Origin: Desulfobacteraceae bacterium
Lineage (GTDB): Bacteria > Desulfobacterota > Desulfobacteria > Desulfobacterales > Desulfobacteraceae
Assembly: GCA_024226935.1 (NCBI GenBank)
Contig: JAAELK010000495.1
Coordinates: forward strand, 1-35,733
DNA: 35,733 bases
Reading direction: 5' to 3'
Of this stretch, positions 8,521-17,556 are shown in pieces. A program made the position numbers and the translations under genes. Each line of letters begins with the position of its first letter. The stretch's first letter is position 1. The notes under the pieces were generated by a model. It saw only the letters and a list, made by a program, of their open reading frames with translations. It did not search any database and had not been told where the DNA came from.

Positions 8521-8653
8521 TTACTATTCTAAAAACGGTCATAGCTTCCTCCATAAGATTAAAAGCTATAACTCTTAGAACGGGAGGTTTATCCTTGTCA
8601 AGGAATATGAAAAAAACTAGACATTTATGTAGAAAGAAAAGAGTAAAGTTTAG

Positions 8654-8794
8654 AGCTTTGCTGACGGCAATGCCAAAGTGGTTTACACCTCCAGAGACAG
8701 AGAATACCAGAAAGTCTTCAATGCCCTGGACAGAATAAAACTTAAGGTTGGACTCCTATCAAATGTGTCAAAATTAAGTATGAAAACACCTTGA
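8654..8794 (+). pseudogene. Remnant resembling an IS91-family (Y2) transposase
   Basis: A start-less open stretch of 46 codons contains KVVYTSRDREYQKVFNALD. This resembles the KVVYxSRD...KxFxAxDWLA block of IS91/IS801-type transposases. It is bounded by stops, and no complete element is present. The surrounding 8543-9076 region of about 530 bp holds no gene, only this relic, the inverted repeat at 8846-8892 and AT-rich DNA before dctP. The identification is from memory of the family and is tentative. Confidence 0.38.
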
Positions 8795-8845
8795 AGGATC
8801 AACTCAGACCGAAAACAAACCTGGGGTACCAAATTGAATACTATG

Positions 8846-8892
8846 ATTATGGCAACCTGCCACGATATGAAATTAAAGCCGGTTGCCATAAT
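8846..8892. repeat. Perfect 12-bp inverted repeat with 23-nt spacer
   Basis: ATTATGGCAACC (8846-8857) is exactly complementary to GGTTGCCATAAT (8881-8892). It lies just after the transposase-like relic and could be a transposon-end hairpin or a stray regulatory stem-loop. It is not followed by a U-run, so it is a poor terminator. Confidence 0.5.
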
Positions 8893-9076
8893 TTGTGCGT
8901 TATCGCCATATTTATCAAGTCACTGCCCCGGGGAAAATAACAACCATTGATTTTATGATTATTATTTGATAATAAAGTATAGATTCATAATTATTATTTT
9001 CTCCCTTTTTTTGTCCGAAAAACACGCAATAAAATTGCATGAAGCGTAAAAAAAATGCTCCGGCAAGGACAATTTT

Positions 9077-10063
9077 ATGAATAAAAGATATCCGGTACTT
9101 TTGTTGATCGCCGTACTGATTATTCTATCATCCAGCGTTTATGCAGAAAAAACTTTGCGTATCAGCCTCCAATTACCCCTGAAAAATCCCATAGGTCAAA
9201 ACCTGCTAAAATTTCAAAAGGAGGTGGAAAGAAAAAGCAATGGTTCCCTGAAGATTGAAATATACCCGTCTGCACAGCTCTATAAAGACAAAGAGATCCC
9301 CCAGGCCGTGTCTTTTGGAGCCGTTGCCATGGGGGTTGCTTCTTTGACCCTTTTTGCCGGAACCATTCCGGCGGTGGATCTTTTTTATATACCTTTTTTA
9401 TTTGACAGCCCCCAAAAAGTCCTCAAGGCAACAGCCCCCCAAAGCAATATCCGCAAAGCCCTGGACAAAGCAATTCTTGCCACAGGAACACGTGTTCTCT
9501 GGTGGCAGGCCTATGGGAATGTCATTCTTTTAAGCAAAAGAATCATCATCAGAACCCCAGGGGACATGAAGGGAAAAAAGGTAAGGGTTTTTGGCAGAAC
9601 AACAGGTGATACCGTCACAGCTTTAGGGGGAGCCCCCATCATGTTGTCCGGCTCCAAACAGTTTCTTGCCTACCAGCGGGGTATGATTGATGCCGGAATG
9701 ACCGGAATAACTACGGTAAAATCGAGAAAATTATACGAAGTCATGGATTATATGACCCTGACCCGCAATGCCAATGTTGAATTTATTGTCCTTATCAATG
9801 AAAAGATCTGGCAGCAACTGAGCAACACACAAAGAGATATCATAACCAGGGCCGGGCTTCGGGCGGAAAAAGAACTTCGGAAAAAAACACAGGCCATCGA
9901 ACAACAAGCTCTGGAATGGGTGAGTGACAAGATAAAAATAATTAACTTAACAGATGATCAGCGTAAAAACTGGCGCAAGGCAACAACACCCGTGCTCATA
10001 GATTTTCAAAAAAGGGCTGGTGAACTTGGCAGACAACTCGTTATGGAAGCTCAAAATTTATAG
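9077..10063 (+). CDS. dctP: TRAP transporter periplasmic solute-binding protein
   Basis: Extracytoplasmic binding protein (328 residues) of a tripartite ATP-independent periplasmic transporter, which couples uptake of an organic acid to a sodium or proton gradient. The N-terminus is a classic Sec signal (MNKRYPVLLLIAVLIILSSS, cleavage after VYA, about residue 23). The family pattern is present: SLQLPLKNPIG near the start, GDMKGKKVRVFG with the arginine that usually salt-bridges the substrate carboxylate, and the AYQRGMIDAG block after it. The likely ribosome site is AAGGAC before the ATG. A 13-nt palindrome GCAATAAAATTGC (9026-9038) in front could be an operator. dctQ and dctM follow on the same strand. 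Substrate cannot be told from sequence; a C4-dicarboxylate or another carboxylate is likely. Confidence 0.93.
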   Translation: MNKRYPVLLLIAVLIILSSSVYAEKTLRISLQLPLKNPIGQNLLKFQKEVERKSNGSLKIEIYPSAQLYKDKEIPQAVSFGAVAMGVASLTLFAGTIPAVDLFYIPFLFDSPQKVLKATAPQSNIRKALDKAILATGTRVLWWQAYGNVILLSKRIIIRTPGDMKGKKVRVFGRTTGDTVTALGGAPIMLSGSKQFLAYQRGMIDAGMTGITTVKSRKLYEVMDYMTLTRNANVEFIVLINEKIWQQLSNTQRDIITRAGLRAEKELRKKTQAIEQQALEWVSDKIKIINLTDDQRKNWRKATTPVLIDFQKRAGELGRQLVMEAQNL

Positions 10064-10149
10064 TTCTTTCAAACAGCTTTAGATACTCTTATTGGCAATA
10101 ATTATGAACTGTCTGGACAGGCCCGGTGTCCCCAGGGGAGATGTACCAT

Positions 10150-10656
10150 ATGATCCACATAATAGACAAAATCACTGAGATGGCTGCCCATATTGCAGCC
10201 TGGATTATTTTCACCATAGGTATCATAATAACCTACGAAGTTATAATGCGTAAATTTTTTAATTCCCCCACCATATGGGTTGATGAAACAGCCAGATTTT
10301 TTCTGGTATGGGCAGTTTATATGGCAACCCCACATATGTTAAAACTGAGAAATATGATAATCGTAAATCTTTTCCCAGGTTCCCTTTCCGGAATGATATT
10401 CAAATTATTGGAATTTTTGACACTCTCAGTAATCGCCTTTTTTTCCTTTGTAGCACTATATTATGGTGGAGAAATAGTCCTCGAGTCCATAGAAACAGGC
10501 AGAAAGACATCAACCATGCTCGAAGTACCAGAATGGCTCACCCAAAGTGCTATCCCTGTGGGTTTTGGTTTGCTCTTTATCCAGACAATTGTCGAGTTTC
10601 TAAAGCTGATTTACAACAAAGGTCCAACCATCAAAAAGAAGAGGACACCGGTATGA
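10150..10656 (+). CDS. dctQ: TRAP transporter small permease subunit
   Basis: Integral membrane subunit of about 168 residues with four predicted transmembrane helices. They start near AHIAAWIIFTIGIIITYEVI, then FFLVWAVYMA, then LTLSVIAFFSFVALYYG, and finally a helix around IPVGFGLLFIQTIVEFL. The family signature VDETARFFLVW is present after the first helix. A GTG at 10126 and an ATG at 10141 are possible starts, but the AGGGGAG at 10134-10140 sits at the proper distance (9 nt) only for the ATG at 10150, which I use. The stop overlaps the dctM start (ATGA), showing translational coupling. It pairs with DctM in the membrane complex served by the DctP protein just upstream. Confidence 0.9.
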   Translation: MIHIIDKITEMAAHIAAWIIFTIGIIITYEVIMRKFFNSPTIWVDETARFFLVWAVYMATPHMLKLRNMIIVNLFPGSLSGMIFKLLEFLTLSVIAFFSFVALYYGGEIVLESIETGRKTSTMLEVPEWLTQSAIPVGFGLLFIQTIVEFLKLIYNKGPTIKKKRTPV

Positions 10657-11924
10657 CCACAATTTTCATTCTTATTTTTCTTCTCCTGCTTTTATTTCTC
10701 CGGATTCCAGTCGCCTTCTGTCTTGGTGGGCTTGGCCTATTTCTGCTGATCCTGAAGGGCTTTCCTCCGGTGATTGTTCCCTTTTGTCTTTTCAGTTCCA
10801 TAGACAGCTTTGTCCTGATAGCAGTACCCTTATTTCTTCTCATGTCCAACATTCTTCTAAAGGGAGATATCAGCAAAGACCTGTTTACTGCAATCCAGAG
10901 TTGGGTAGGACATTGGCCGGGGGGACTTGGTGTGGCAACTGTCATCAGTTGTGCAATTTTTGCCGCAATTTCCGGCTCTTCTGTGGCAACGGCAGCGACA
11001 ATCGGCACGGTTGCAATTTCCGAGATGACACAACGTGGCTACAATCGTCCCTTTGTCCTTGGCCTCATGGCGGCAGGAGGAACACTGGGCATACTGATTC
11101 CACCGTCGATCCCCATGATTATCTATGGGGTGATAACAGAAGAGTCCATTGTTGATCTTTTCCTTGCTGGAATTGGTCCCGGTATTTTTCTGGCCTGTCT
11201 TTTTATTGGTTTTTGTTTTCTTTATGCCAAATTCGGCAAAGGATACGAGCCTATGGAAAAAGCATCCTGGAAGGAACGCCGGGACACAACCCTGCTCATT
11301 ATTCCCACCATTTTTATAGCAGCGGTTGTGATCGGAGGTATTTATGCCGGATGGTTTACCCCCACAGAATCCGCCGGTATAGGATTCTCCCTGGCACTGA
11401 TTCTTGTCTTTGCCATGGGGCGAATGACCCTGATTAAATTAAAGGAAGCCGTCCACAATGCCATGGAAACAACGGTGACCATTTTCCTGATCATTGCTGG
11501 AGCAAAGCTGTTTGGCAAGGCCATCACCCTCTATCGTATTCCCCAGGAAATTTCAGGAATAGTTACTGCCAATATCCTGGAACCCGGATTCTTTATCCTG
11601 ATAATCTGCCTGGTTCTACTCATAATGGGTCTTTTTCTGGAATCTCTTTCCATGCTGCTCATCATGATACCGGTACTCTATCCGTCCCTTGCCGGGTTGG
11701 GAATTGATCCCATATGGTTTGGAGTAATGTTTGTTATCATGATTGAATGTGCATTAATCACCCCCCCTGTAGGCCTCAATCTTTTTGTTATCCAGGCAGT
11801 TGCCAACGCTCCTCTTTCCGATGTAATCAAGGGGGTCTGGCCATTTATTTTAATCATGCTGGCTACAATACTATTTTTATGGTTTTTCCCCGGCCTGGCA
11901 ACTTTTATTCCCTACAAATTGTAA
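10653..11924 (+). CDS. dctM: TRAP transporter large permease subunit
   Basis: The transport-channel subunit of the TRAP system, 423 residues, the normal length, with about a dozen hydrophobic helices. Recognisable family blocks are the N-terminal FLRIPVAFCLGGLGLF, the AAISGSSVATAATIGTVAI segment, AAGGTLGILIPPSIPMIIYG, and near the end ECALITPPVGLNLFVIQ, which are the conserved IPPS and TPPVG elements. A longer open frame extends upstream inside dctQ, but the ATG at 10653, overlapping the dctQ stop as ATGA and preceded by AAGAGGA, is the real start. No clear terminator follows in the 180 bp before the histidine kinase gene, so read-through into it is possible. Confidence 0.94.
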   Translation: MTTIFILIFLLLLLFLRIPVAFCLGGLGLFLLILKGFPPVIVPFCLFSSIDSFVLIAVPLFLLMSNILLKGDISKDLFTAIQSWVGHWPGGLGVATVISCAIFAAISGSSVATAATIGTVAISEMTQRGYNRPFVLGLMAAGGTLGILIPPSIPMIIYGVITEESIVDLFLAGIGPGIFLACLFIGFCFLYAKFGKGYEPMEKASWKERRDTTLLIIPTIFIAAVVIGGIYAGWFTPTESAGIGFSLALILVFAMGRMTLIKLKEAVHNAMETTVTIFLIIAGAKLFGKAITLYRIPQEISGIVTANILEPGFFILIICLVLLIMGLFLESLSMLLIMIPVLYPSLAGLGIDPIWFGVMFVIMIECALITPPVGLNLFVIQAVANAPLSDVIKGVWPFILIMLATILFLWFFPGLATFIPYKL

Positions 11925-12106
11925 CCTGCAAAACCTCAACCGCCTGCATACCCCACCCAAAAAGCTAAAAACCACTATTGCCAGCCTTGATCACTCCCAT
12001 GGTGATTCATAACATTGACAATCAGGTTGTACACTTAAATATTTTTATGGCGAATTCGTCTGGGATCTGATAGTTTTAAAAAAAAATCAAATAAAATCGG
12101 TTGCCA

Positions 12107-13915
12107 ATGAATTTTAAAAAAAGAATCACAAACTTTTTTGAATTACCCCATCCATCAGGGGAAAACAAAATAGATTATTTCCGTCAACGCCTTTTATTTT
12201 ACCTGCTTTTGGGCTTTGCCATCTTTGGCTTTCTTGCCTACCTGCCCAGTATCTATTTTTCTTTTGTTTTAAAATTTCATGGGATTGCCTTCCTGGACAC
12301 CCTCGTCCTTGGGATGGTATTTTTATTATTGTTTAACAAAAAAATCTCTTTTTTCTATAAAGCCCTAGGGCTGCTCTCCATATTTTATATTCTTGGCCTT
12401 GGACTACTCATCGTTTTGGGCCCCACCGGGGCTGGTTTTCTATGGCTGCTCATGTTTTCGGTTATGACCGGAGTCCTGCTGGGGGTCTCTGCCTCTTTGA
12501 TCTCCCTGGGAATCAACCTTATCACCCTGATCGTACTGACTCTGCTTATCCAAACCCGGGGATTACTCTGGATGGAGACCCAACCCAATGCCTGGGCCAT
12601 CTGGATTGTAGTCGGAGTAAATTTTATTTGTATCAATGCAGTCGCCGCCAGTTCCGTTGCTTTTCTCATCGACAAAATCGCCCGGATGCTCCAGGACGAA
12701 AAACAGGGACGCATCAAACTGGAAAGTGAAATCAAGAGCCGAATCCAGGCGGAAAAAGACAACAAGGAACTGCTCCGTCTGCTCCATCATTCCCAAAAGA
12801 TGGAGGCCCTGGGTACCCTGGCAAGTGGAGTGGCACATGATTTCAATAATATCCTGAGCGCCATCCTCGGATATGCCGAACTTTCCCTGCTGGACATGGA
12901 CAATACCCACCCGGCCCACAAAAACCTTGAACACATCTGCCAGGCCAGTGAACGGGCCAAGTCAATTGTCCACCAAATTCTGACCTTCAGCCGTCAGGCC
13001 CCTTCCAATAAAGAGGCCTGCGATCTTAATCAAATTATTTTAGAATGTATCACCTTTTTTAAAATCGGTATCCCCAACACCATTCAGGTGACCGCCAACA
13101 TCCCTGATACCCCACTTTCCGTCCATGTTGACAAAACAAAAATTTACCAGGTTATCATGAACCTGCTGACCAACAGCATGCACGCCATTGAATTAGATTA
13201 TGATAAGGAAAATAGGATTATTTCCCTCGGGGCTCAATTATTTTCCATTGAGCCTGATACCTATGAATCCATGGTTCTGGAACCGGGGGACTATATAAAA
13301 CTTACGGTGGAAGATACGGGTTGCGGCATTCAAAAAAAAGAGATTCATAAAATTTTTGAACCCTATTTCACCACAAAAGAAACAGGCAAAGGAACAGGCA
13401 TGGGATTATCCATTGCCCACGGCATCATCCGGGCCCATGGTGGAGAAATCATGGTATCAAGTGTACCTGGTAAGGGAAGTTGCTTCATGATCTACCTGCC
13501 TTGTCACGGACCTCTGAAGAATATGGTCAAACCACCAAAAAAAGAGATAGATCTGAAGGGGAGTGAAACTATTCTCTTTATTGATGACGAAAAAGAACTG
13601 GTTGAGATTCAAATCCAATTTTTGGAAAAATTCGGATACCGAGTCATAGGCTTCACCGATCCTCTGGAAGCAAAGTATCAATTTGAGAAAGACCCTGATT
13701 TTTTTGATCTCATAATCACCGACAACAAAATGCCGGACATGACCGGCGACCGCTTGACCGCTGAAATCAAAAAAATAAACCCTCGCATTCCCGTAATTCT
13801 CTGTTCTGGATTTGTGGATTCAGCTGATGACAGCCTTTTTAATGCAGTCCTGACAAAACCTGTCGCCGGCCGTGTACTGGCAGAAAACATCCGAAGAGTG
13901 GTGGACAAATCCTAA
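12107..13915 (+). CDS. Membrane-bound hybrid histidine kinase with receiver domain
   Basis: Sensor kinase of 602 residues. Residues about 25-190 form roughly six transmembrane helices with short loops and no large periplasmic sensor domain. A short coiled segment leads to the HisKA domain with His244 in GVAHDFNNILSAILGYAEL. The ATPase domain (about 290-410) has the N box (NLLTNSMHAI), the G1 box (VEDTGCGI) and the G2 box (GKGTGMGLSIAHG). The C-terminal receiver (about 485-600) has the acidic pair FIDDEKEL and the phospho-acceptor Asp539 in ITDNKMPDMTG. No separate response regulator or DNA-binding output lies nearby. The ATG at 12107 is preferred over the TTG two codons upstream; neither has a strong ribosome site. 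It follows the TRAP genes on the same strand, so a role in sensing the transported compound is plausible but unproven. Confidence 0.9.
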   Translation: MNFKKRITNFFELPHPSGENKIDYFRQRLLFYLLLGFAIFGFLAYLPSIYFSFVLKFHGIAFLDTLVLGMVFLLLFNKKISFFYKALGLLSIFYILGLGLLIVLGPTGAGFLWLLMFSVMTGVLLGVSASLISLGINLITLIVLTLLIQTRGLLWMETQPNAWAIWIVVGVNFICINAVAASSVAFLIDKIARMLQDEKQGRIKLESEIKSRIQAEKDNKELLRLLHHSQKMEALGTLASGVAHDFNNILSAILGYAELSLLDMDNTHPAHKNLEHICQASERAKSIVHQILTFSRQAPSNKEACDLNQIILECITFFKIGIPNTIQVTANIPDTPLSVHVDKTKIYQVIMNLLTNSMHAIELDYDKENRIISLGAQLFSIEPDTYESMVLEPGDYIKLTVEDTGCGIQKKEIHKIFEPYFTTKETGKGTGMGLSIAHGIIRAHGGEIMVSSVPGKGSCFMIYLPCHGPLKNMVKPPKKEIDLKGSETILFIDDEKELVEIQIQFLEKFGYRVIGFTDPLEAKYQFEKDPDFFDLIITDNKMPDMTGDRLTAEIKKINPRIPVILCSGFVDSADDSLFNAVLTKPVAGRVLAENIRRVVDKS

Positions 13916-13937
13916 AAAAAACCGGACTGTGGGTTGC

Positions 13938-14741
13938 CTAAAGCCTGATCATTTCTCCTGGCTGATCCGGTCCTGCCACATACAGAGCAATATCGGATCC
14001 ATTGAGACCTTTGGCCACTTCAATGGCGGCTTTTTTGGGACAATTGTTCTCCTCACTCAAATGGGCAAGAATCACATGTTGCAATGTCGGGTTTAAATCC
14101 GAATTCAGATCCTGATCCAATATTTCTGTAAGAAGTTGCCTGGTATCCATGTTGGACAAATGCCCAGTCCTTGACTTGACCCGCTGTTTTAAAAACCAGG
14201 GATAAGACCCGTTGATCAGCATCTCAGGATCATGGTTGGATTCAATATAAAGCAGATGACAATTTTTCAAATGCTCTTTGACAAGCCCTGTGGCGTGGCC
14301 AAGATCGGTGGCGATACCAATTTTACTTTCCCCAAAAGAAAGGGTCAGCCCAGCAGGGTCCTGGGCATCATGGGAAATTGAAAAAGGGACCACCTGCAAC
14401 TGGTCAATGGAAAAAGCGGTACCGCATTCAAAAAAATTGAGCAGTTCAACTTTACCCAGATTATTACAGGCGTTAAAAGTTTGGGGAGTAATATAGACAG
14501 GGATATTGAACCTGCGGCTCAATATCCCTGCCCCTCTCACATGATCGGAATGCTCATGGGTGATGATGATGGCAGAAAGCTGTTCCGGTGTTTGCCCCAC
14601 CTGGGTGAGGCGTCTCTGAATTTCTATACCGGAGAGTCCTGCATCAATCAATACGGAAGTTTCCGGAGAGGAAACAAACACAGAGTTCCCCTTGCTACCA
14701 CTGGCAAGGGGACAGATACAAAATCCTTTATTTTTCTTCAT
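13938..14741 (-). CDS. Metallo-beta-lactamase-fold hydrolase, WalJ/YycJ type
   Basis: A 267-residue cytoplasmic metallohydrolase. The N-terminal LASGSKGNS block and the metal motif THEHSDH are typical of the WalJ (YycJ) branch, which includes DNA-directed 5' exonucleases. Further metal ligands are probably the Asp of IGIATDLGH and the His of ESNHDPEML and [12 protein letters not shown]. The start overlaps the 3' end of pnp by 14 nt, so it is cotranscribed with, and probably translationally coupled to, polynucleotide phosphorylase. It is the last gene of the long minus-strand cluster, ending 22 bp from the convergent histidine kinase. Fold and branch are clear; the in vivo substrate is not. 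Confidence 0.85.
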   Translation of the reverse strand: MKKNKGFCICPLASGSKGNSVFVSSPETSVLIDAGLSGIEIQRRLTQVGQTPEQLSAIIITHEHSDHVRGAGILSRRFNIPVYITPQTFNACNNLGKVELLNFFECGTAFSIDQLQVVPFSISHDAQDPAGLTLSFGESKIGIATDLGHATGLVKEHLKNCHLLYIESNHDPEMLINGSYPWFLKQRVKSRTGHLSNMDTRQLLTEILDQDLNSDLNPTLQHVILAHLSEENNCPKKAAIEVAKGLNGSDIALYVAGPDQPGEMIRL

Positions 14742-16818
14742 CTTTTTTAGCTGCTTTGTAACTCAGCTTGACTTTGCCATCCCGTGTAATGTCCAAGACC
14801 TTTACAGAAATAATTTCACCTTCCTTGACAACATCGGTAACCTTTTTGACCCGATGTTCAGCCAATTCTGAAATATGAACAAGACCATCGGTTCCAGGCT
14901 TAATATTAACAAAAGCACCAAAATCTGTAATTTTTACGACTTCACCATCATAGATGGCACCGATTTCAGGATCCATGGCAATATCAGAAACCATCTTGAT
15001 TGCCTTATCGGCATCTTCCTGGTTTTCAGCAGCAATTTTTACAATACCTGAATCATCCACTTCAAGCACGGTGTTGGTTTCCGTCTGAATGGCACGGATC
15101 ACCTTGCCGCCAGGTCCGATGATGTCTCTGATCTTATCTTTATTGATCTGAACACTCACAATTTTTGGAGCAAGGGGAGACAGATTCTCCCTTGTTTTAT
15201 CAATGGTTTTCAACATTTCATCCAGGATATGGAGCCGTCCGCCCCGGGCCTGATTCAAAGCTGTTTCCATTATATCTTTGGACAACTCTTTGATCTTGAT
15301 ATCCATCTGAAGAGCGGTAATACCTTCGGTGGTACCAGCTACCTTGAAATCCATATCTCCAAAATGATCTTCATCACCCAGAATATCGGACAGGATAACG
15401 GTTTTTTCCCCATCTTTTACAAGACCCATTGCAATCCCGGAAACAGGAGCCTTAATCGGCACCCCGCCATCCATGAGGGCCAGAGTACCAGAGCAAACTG
15501 TTCCCATGGAAGAACTACCATTGGATTCCATGACCTCTCCTACAAGACGAATGGTATACTCAAAATCTTCTACGGAGGGAAGAACCCTTGCCAGAGCCCG
15601 GTGGGCCAGGTCTCCGTGGCCAATATCCCTACGACTGGGACCACCAGCACGACGTACTTCACCCACTGAAAAAGGAGGGAAATTATAATGGAGCATGAAA
15701 GCCCGGGTGGTATCCCCATTATTCAAGGTTTCAATGCGTTGCTCATCTCTACCGGAACCCAGGGTCAAAACGCCCAGCACCTGGGTTTCACCCCGGGTAA
15801 AAAGAGCTGAACCATGGAGCCTTGGCAGACAACCAGCTTCACAGACAATGGAACGAATCTCATCAAAAGACCTACCGTCAATACGCTTGTCTTCCTTGAG
15901 AACAATGTCCCGGCTGACAGACTTGACAGTCTTGCCGAAGGCCTCTTTGATCTCATCGATCCCTTCGGGATATTTCTCACAAAAATGAGCCACTACCTCT
16001 TCTTTTAAAAGGCTTAAAGCATTGGCACGTTCAATCTTTGTTTTGATCTGAACCTTTTCATGAATTTTAGGGGCGGCAAAGGCGATCACTTCTTCTGCCA
16101 ATACCTCATCCTTTACAGGAGGAGTAAAAACTCTTTTTTCTTTTCCAAGGAGATTTTTCAGTTCCACCTGGATATCGATCAAGGGCTGCATGGATGTGTG
16201 ACCAAAAAAGATGGCATCCAGCATATCTTTTTCAGATACAACATCTGCCCCGCCTTCCACCATTACCACACCGGTTTTAGAACCGGCAACGGTAAGATCT
16301 ATATCGCTTTGCTCCATCTGCTCGGGAGTAGGATTAGCAATAAACTGTCCATCAACCCGGCCCACTTTAATACCGGCAATCGGGCCGTTAAAGGGGATAT
16401 CAGATATTTCAAGGGCAGCCGAAGCACCCACCATGGCCAAGACCCCGGGATCGCAAAGTTTATCCGTTGACAAAACCGTGGCAATCACCTGGGTTTCAAA
16501 ATTATAACCCGCCTCAAACAAGGGTCTGATGGGACGATCAATCATCCTGGCTCTCAAAGTTTCATTTTCCGAAGGCCGGCCTATTTCCCGTCTGAAATAA
16601 TTTCCCGGGATTCTGCCTGCGGCATAAATCCGCTCCTGATATTCTACCGTCAGGGGCAAAAAGCTGATTTCCTTAGGGGTCTTTGAAGCCACGGCAGTAA
16701 CAATTACCCTGGTTTCTCCATACTGGACAATAACCGATCCAGATGCTTGTTTTGCAATCTTACCGGTGGTGATGGAAAATTCTTTTCCACCGACAATTGT
16801 TGTTCTAGTTTGTTCCAT
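14728..16818 (-). CDS. pnp: Polyribonucleotide nucleotidyltransferase (PNPase)
   Basis: Phosphorolytic 3'-5' exoribonuclease of 696 residues that forms a trimer and degrades mRNA, releasing nucleoside diphosphates. Domain order is standard: a first RNase PH core (about 10-230), an all-helical linker, a second RNase PH core (about 310-540, with [14 protein letters not shown] and the phosphate-site [16 protein letters not shown]), a KH domain with IGPGGK near residue 565, and a C-terminal S1 domain ([15 protein letters not shown] onward). The ATG at 16818 follows a good TAGGAGAAATT site. Its leader carries the conserved two-hairpin repeat at 16829-16918, which may affect expression; in enterobacteria the pnp leader hairpin is an RNase III target used for autoregulation. 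Confidence 0.98.
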   Translation of the reverse strand: MEQTRTTIVGGKEFSITTGKIAKQASGSVIVQYGETRVIVTAVASKTPKEISFLPLTVEYQERIYAAGRIPGNYFRREIGRPSENETLRARMIDRPIRPLFEAGYNFETQVIATVLSTDKLCDPGVLAMVGASAALEISDIPFNGPIAGIKVGRVDGQFIANPTPEQMEQSDIDLTVAGSKTGVVMVEGGADVVSEKDMLDAIFFGHTSMQPLIDIQVELKNLLGKEKRVFTPPVKDEVLAEEVIAFAAPKIHEKVQIKTKIERANALSLLKEEVVAHFCEKYPEGIDEIKEAFGKTVKSVSRDIVLKEDKRIDGRSFDEIRSIVCEAGCLPRLHGSALFTRGETQVLGVLTLGSGRDEQRIETLNNGDTTRAFMLHYNFPPFSVGEVRRAGGPSRRDIGHGDLAHRALARVLPSVEDFEYTIRLVGEVMESNGSSSMGTVCSGTLALMDGGVPIKAPVSGIAMGLVKDGEKTVILSDILGDEDHFGDMDFKVAGTTEGITALQMDIKIKELSKDIMETALNQARGGRLHILDEMLKTIDKTRENLSPLAPKIVSVQINKDKIRDIIGPGGKVIRAIQTETNTVLEVDDSGIVKIAAENQEDADKAIKMVSDIAMDPEIGAIYDGEVVKITDFGAFVNIKPGTDGLVHISELAEHRVKKVTDVVKEGEIISVKVLDITRDGKVKLSYKAAKKDEEK

Positions 16819-16828
16819 AATTTCTCCT

Positions 16829-16918
16829 AATAACCGCCATGGGCGGAACAGGGATTTTTACCCTTGATTCCGCCCATAACAAAATTTGGAACTCTTTTTT
16901 AATATCGAGAGTTCCATA
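16829..16918 (-). repeat. Two-hairpin intergenic element, copy 1 (pnp leader)
   Basis: A 57-bp block (16829-16885) is about 85% identical to 32685-32741. It contains a hairpin with a perfect outer stem, ATGGGCGGAA (16839-16848) with TTCCGCCCAT (16868-16877). Beside it is a second hairpin, TGGAACTC (16887-16894) with GAGTTCCA (16909-16916). At the equivalent place the other copy has an unrelated stem sequence that still pairs, so structure is kept while sequence changes. This copy ends 10 bp before the pnp ATG. Confidence 0.75.
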
Positions 16919-16965
16919 TAAATAAAAAAGGCGGAGACTTTGAGATACCTTAAAAATAATAAACC

Positions 16966-17008
16966 CGCATCTTTACAATCAAACATAAAGCTTGATAACA
17001 AAGATGCG
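16966..17008 (-). other. Additional stem-loop in the rpsO-pnp interval
   Basis: CGCATCTTT (16966-16974) pairs perfectly with AAAGATGCG (17000-17008), and the inner part continues with wobble and Watson-Crick pairs. The rpsO-pnp interval (16819-17134, 316 bp) holds no gene. It contains this stem-loop, the two-hairpin element at 16829-16918 and the terminator at 17084-17122. Confidence 0.6.
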
Positions 17009-17083
17009 AACTTATTCAAAAGCATCCCAAATGGTCGCCGCCCACAATTAAACATACAATGTATAAAAAAATAATTGATAAAT

Positions 17084-17122
17084 AAAAAACCGATTTTTGA
17101 CACATAGACAGCCAAAAACCGG
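17084..17122 (-). terminator. Intrinsic terminator after rpsO
   Basis: Directly after the rpsO stop, CCGGTTTTTG and CAAAAATCGG (minus strand) form a 10-bp stem with one G-U pair, followed by TTTTTTATTT. It should end most rpsO transcripts or attenuate read-through to pnp. Confidence 0.65.
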
Positions 17123-17134
17123 TTAATAGTCATT

Positions 17135-17404
17135 CTACCTTCTAAGTCCGAGTCTTTCGATCAAAGAACGGTATCTGTTTATGTCTTTTTTCTTCACATA
17201 GTCCAAAAGACTTCTGCGCCTTCCAACTAAAATCAAAAGACCCCGTCTTGAATGATGATCTTTTTTATGAATTTTAAGATGTTCAGTAAGATAACTGATG
17301 CGGTGGGTTAAAATTGCCACCTGCACTTCGGGTGAGCCTGTATCGGACTCATGGAGTTTAAAACCTTCGATCATTTCTTCTTTATTTTCTGCTAATAAAA
17401 CCAC
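17135..17404 (-). CDS. rpsO: Small ribosomal subunit protein S15
   Basis: Primary 16S rRNA-binding protein of the 30S platform, 89 residues, the usual size. It has the family blocks [35 protein letters not shown] and [17 protein letters not shown]. The frame is open upstream to 17449, but the GTG at 17404 is preceded by AAGGAG at the right distance and gives the standard N-terminus ([15 protein letters not shown]), so GTG is the start. S15 commonly represses its own mRNA through a structure around the start. pnp follows 316 bp downstream, the classical rpsO-pnp pair. Confidence 0.97.
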   Translation of the reverse strand: MVLLAENKEEMIEGFKLHESDTGSPEVQVAILTHRISYLTEHLKIHKKDHHSRRGLLILVGRRRSLLDYVKKKDINRYRSLIERLGLRR

Positions 17405-17556
17405 TTTCGTACTCCTTTGTCTGGAATAAATAAAACATGGTATAAACATTGATCTCTTTTTTCATACCTTTTATCCGATATTCCATTCAGAAAAAAAAGG
17501 GGTGCAAACAGATCAAAATACCATTACAAATACATATAACCTTACATAATTATCAA

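Noticed and set aside
9023-9040. Possible second sigma-54 promoter before dctP (ACGCAATAAAATTGCAT)
   Set aside because: The -12 TTGC is present but the required GG at -24 is not (CG), so it is better described as a small palindrome.
10308-10652. N-terminal extension of dctM inside dctQ
   Set aside because: The extension is out-of-frame dctQ sequence; the ATG at 10653 gives the normal DctM length and overlaps the dctQ stop in the usual ATGA way.
11985-12007. Terminator after dctM (ATCAC...GTGAT)
   Set aside because: The stem is only 5 bp with no U-run, too weak to call.
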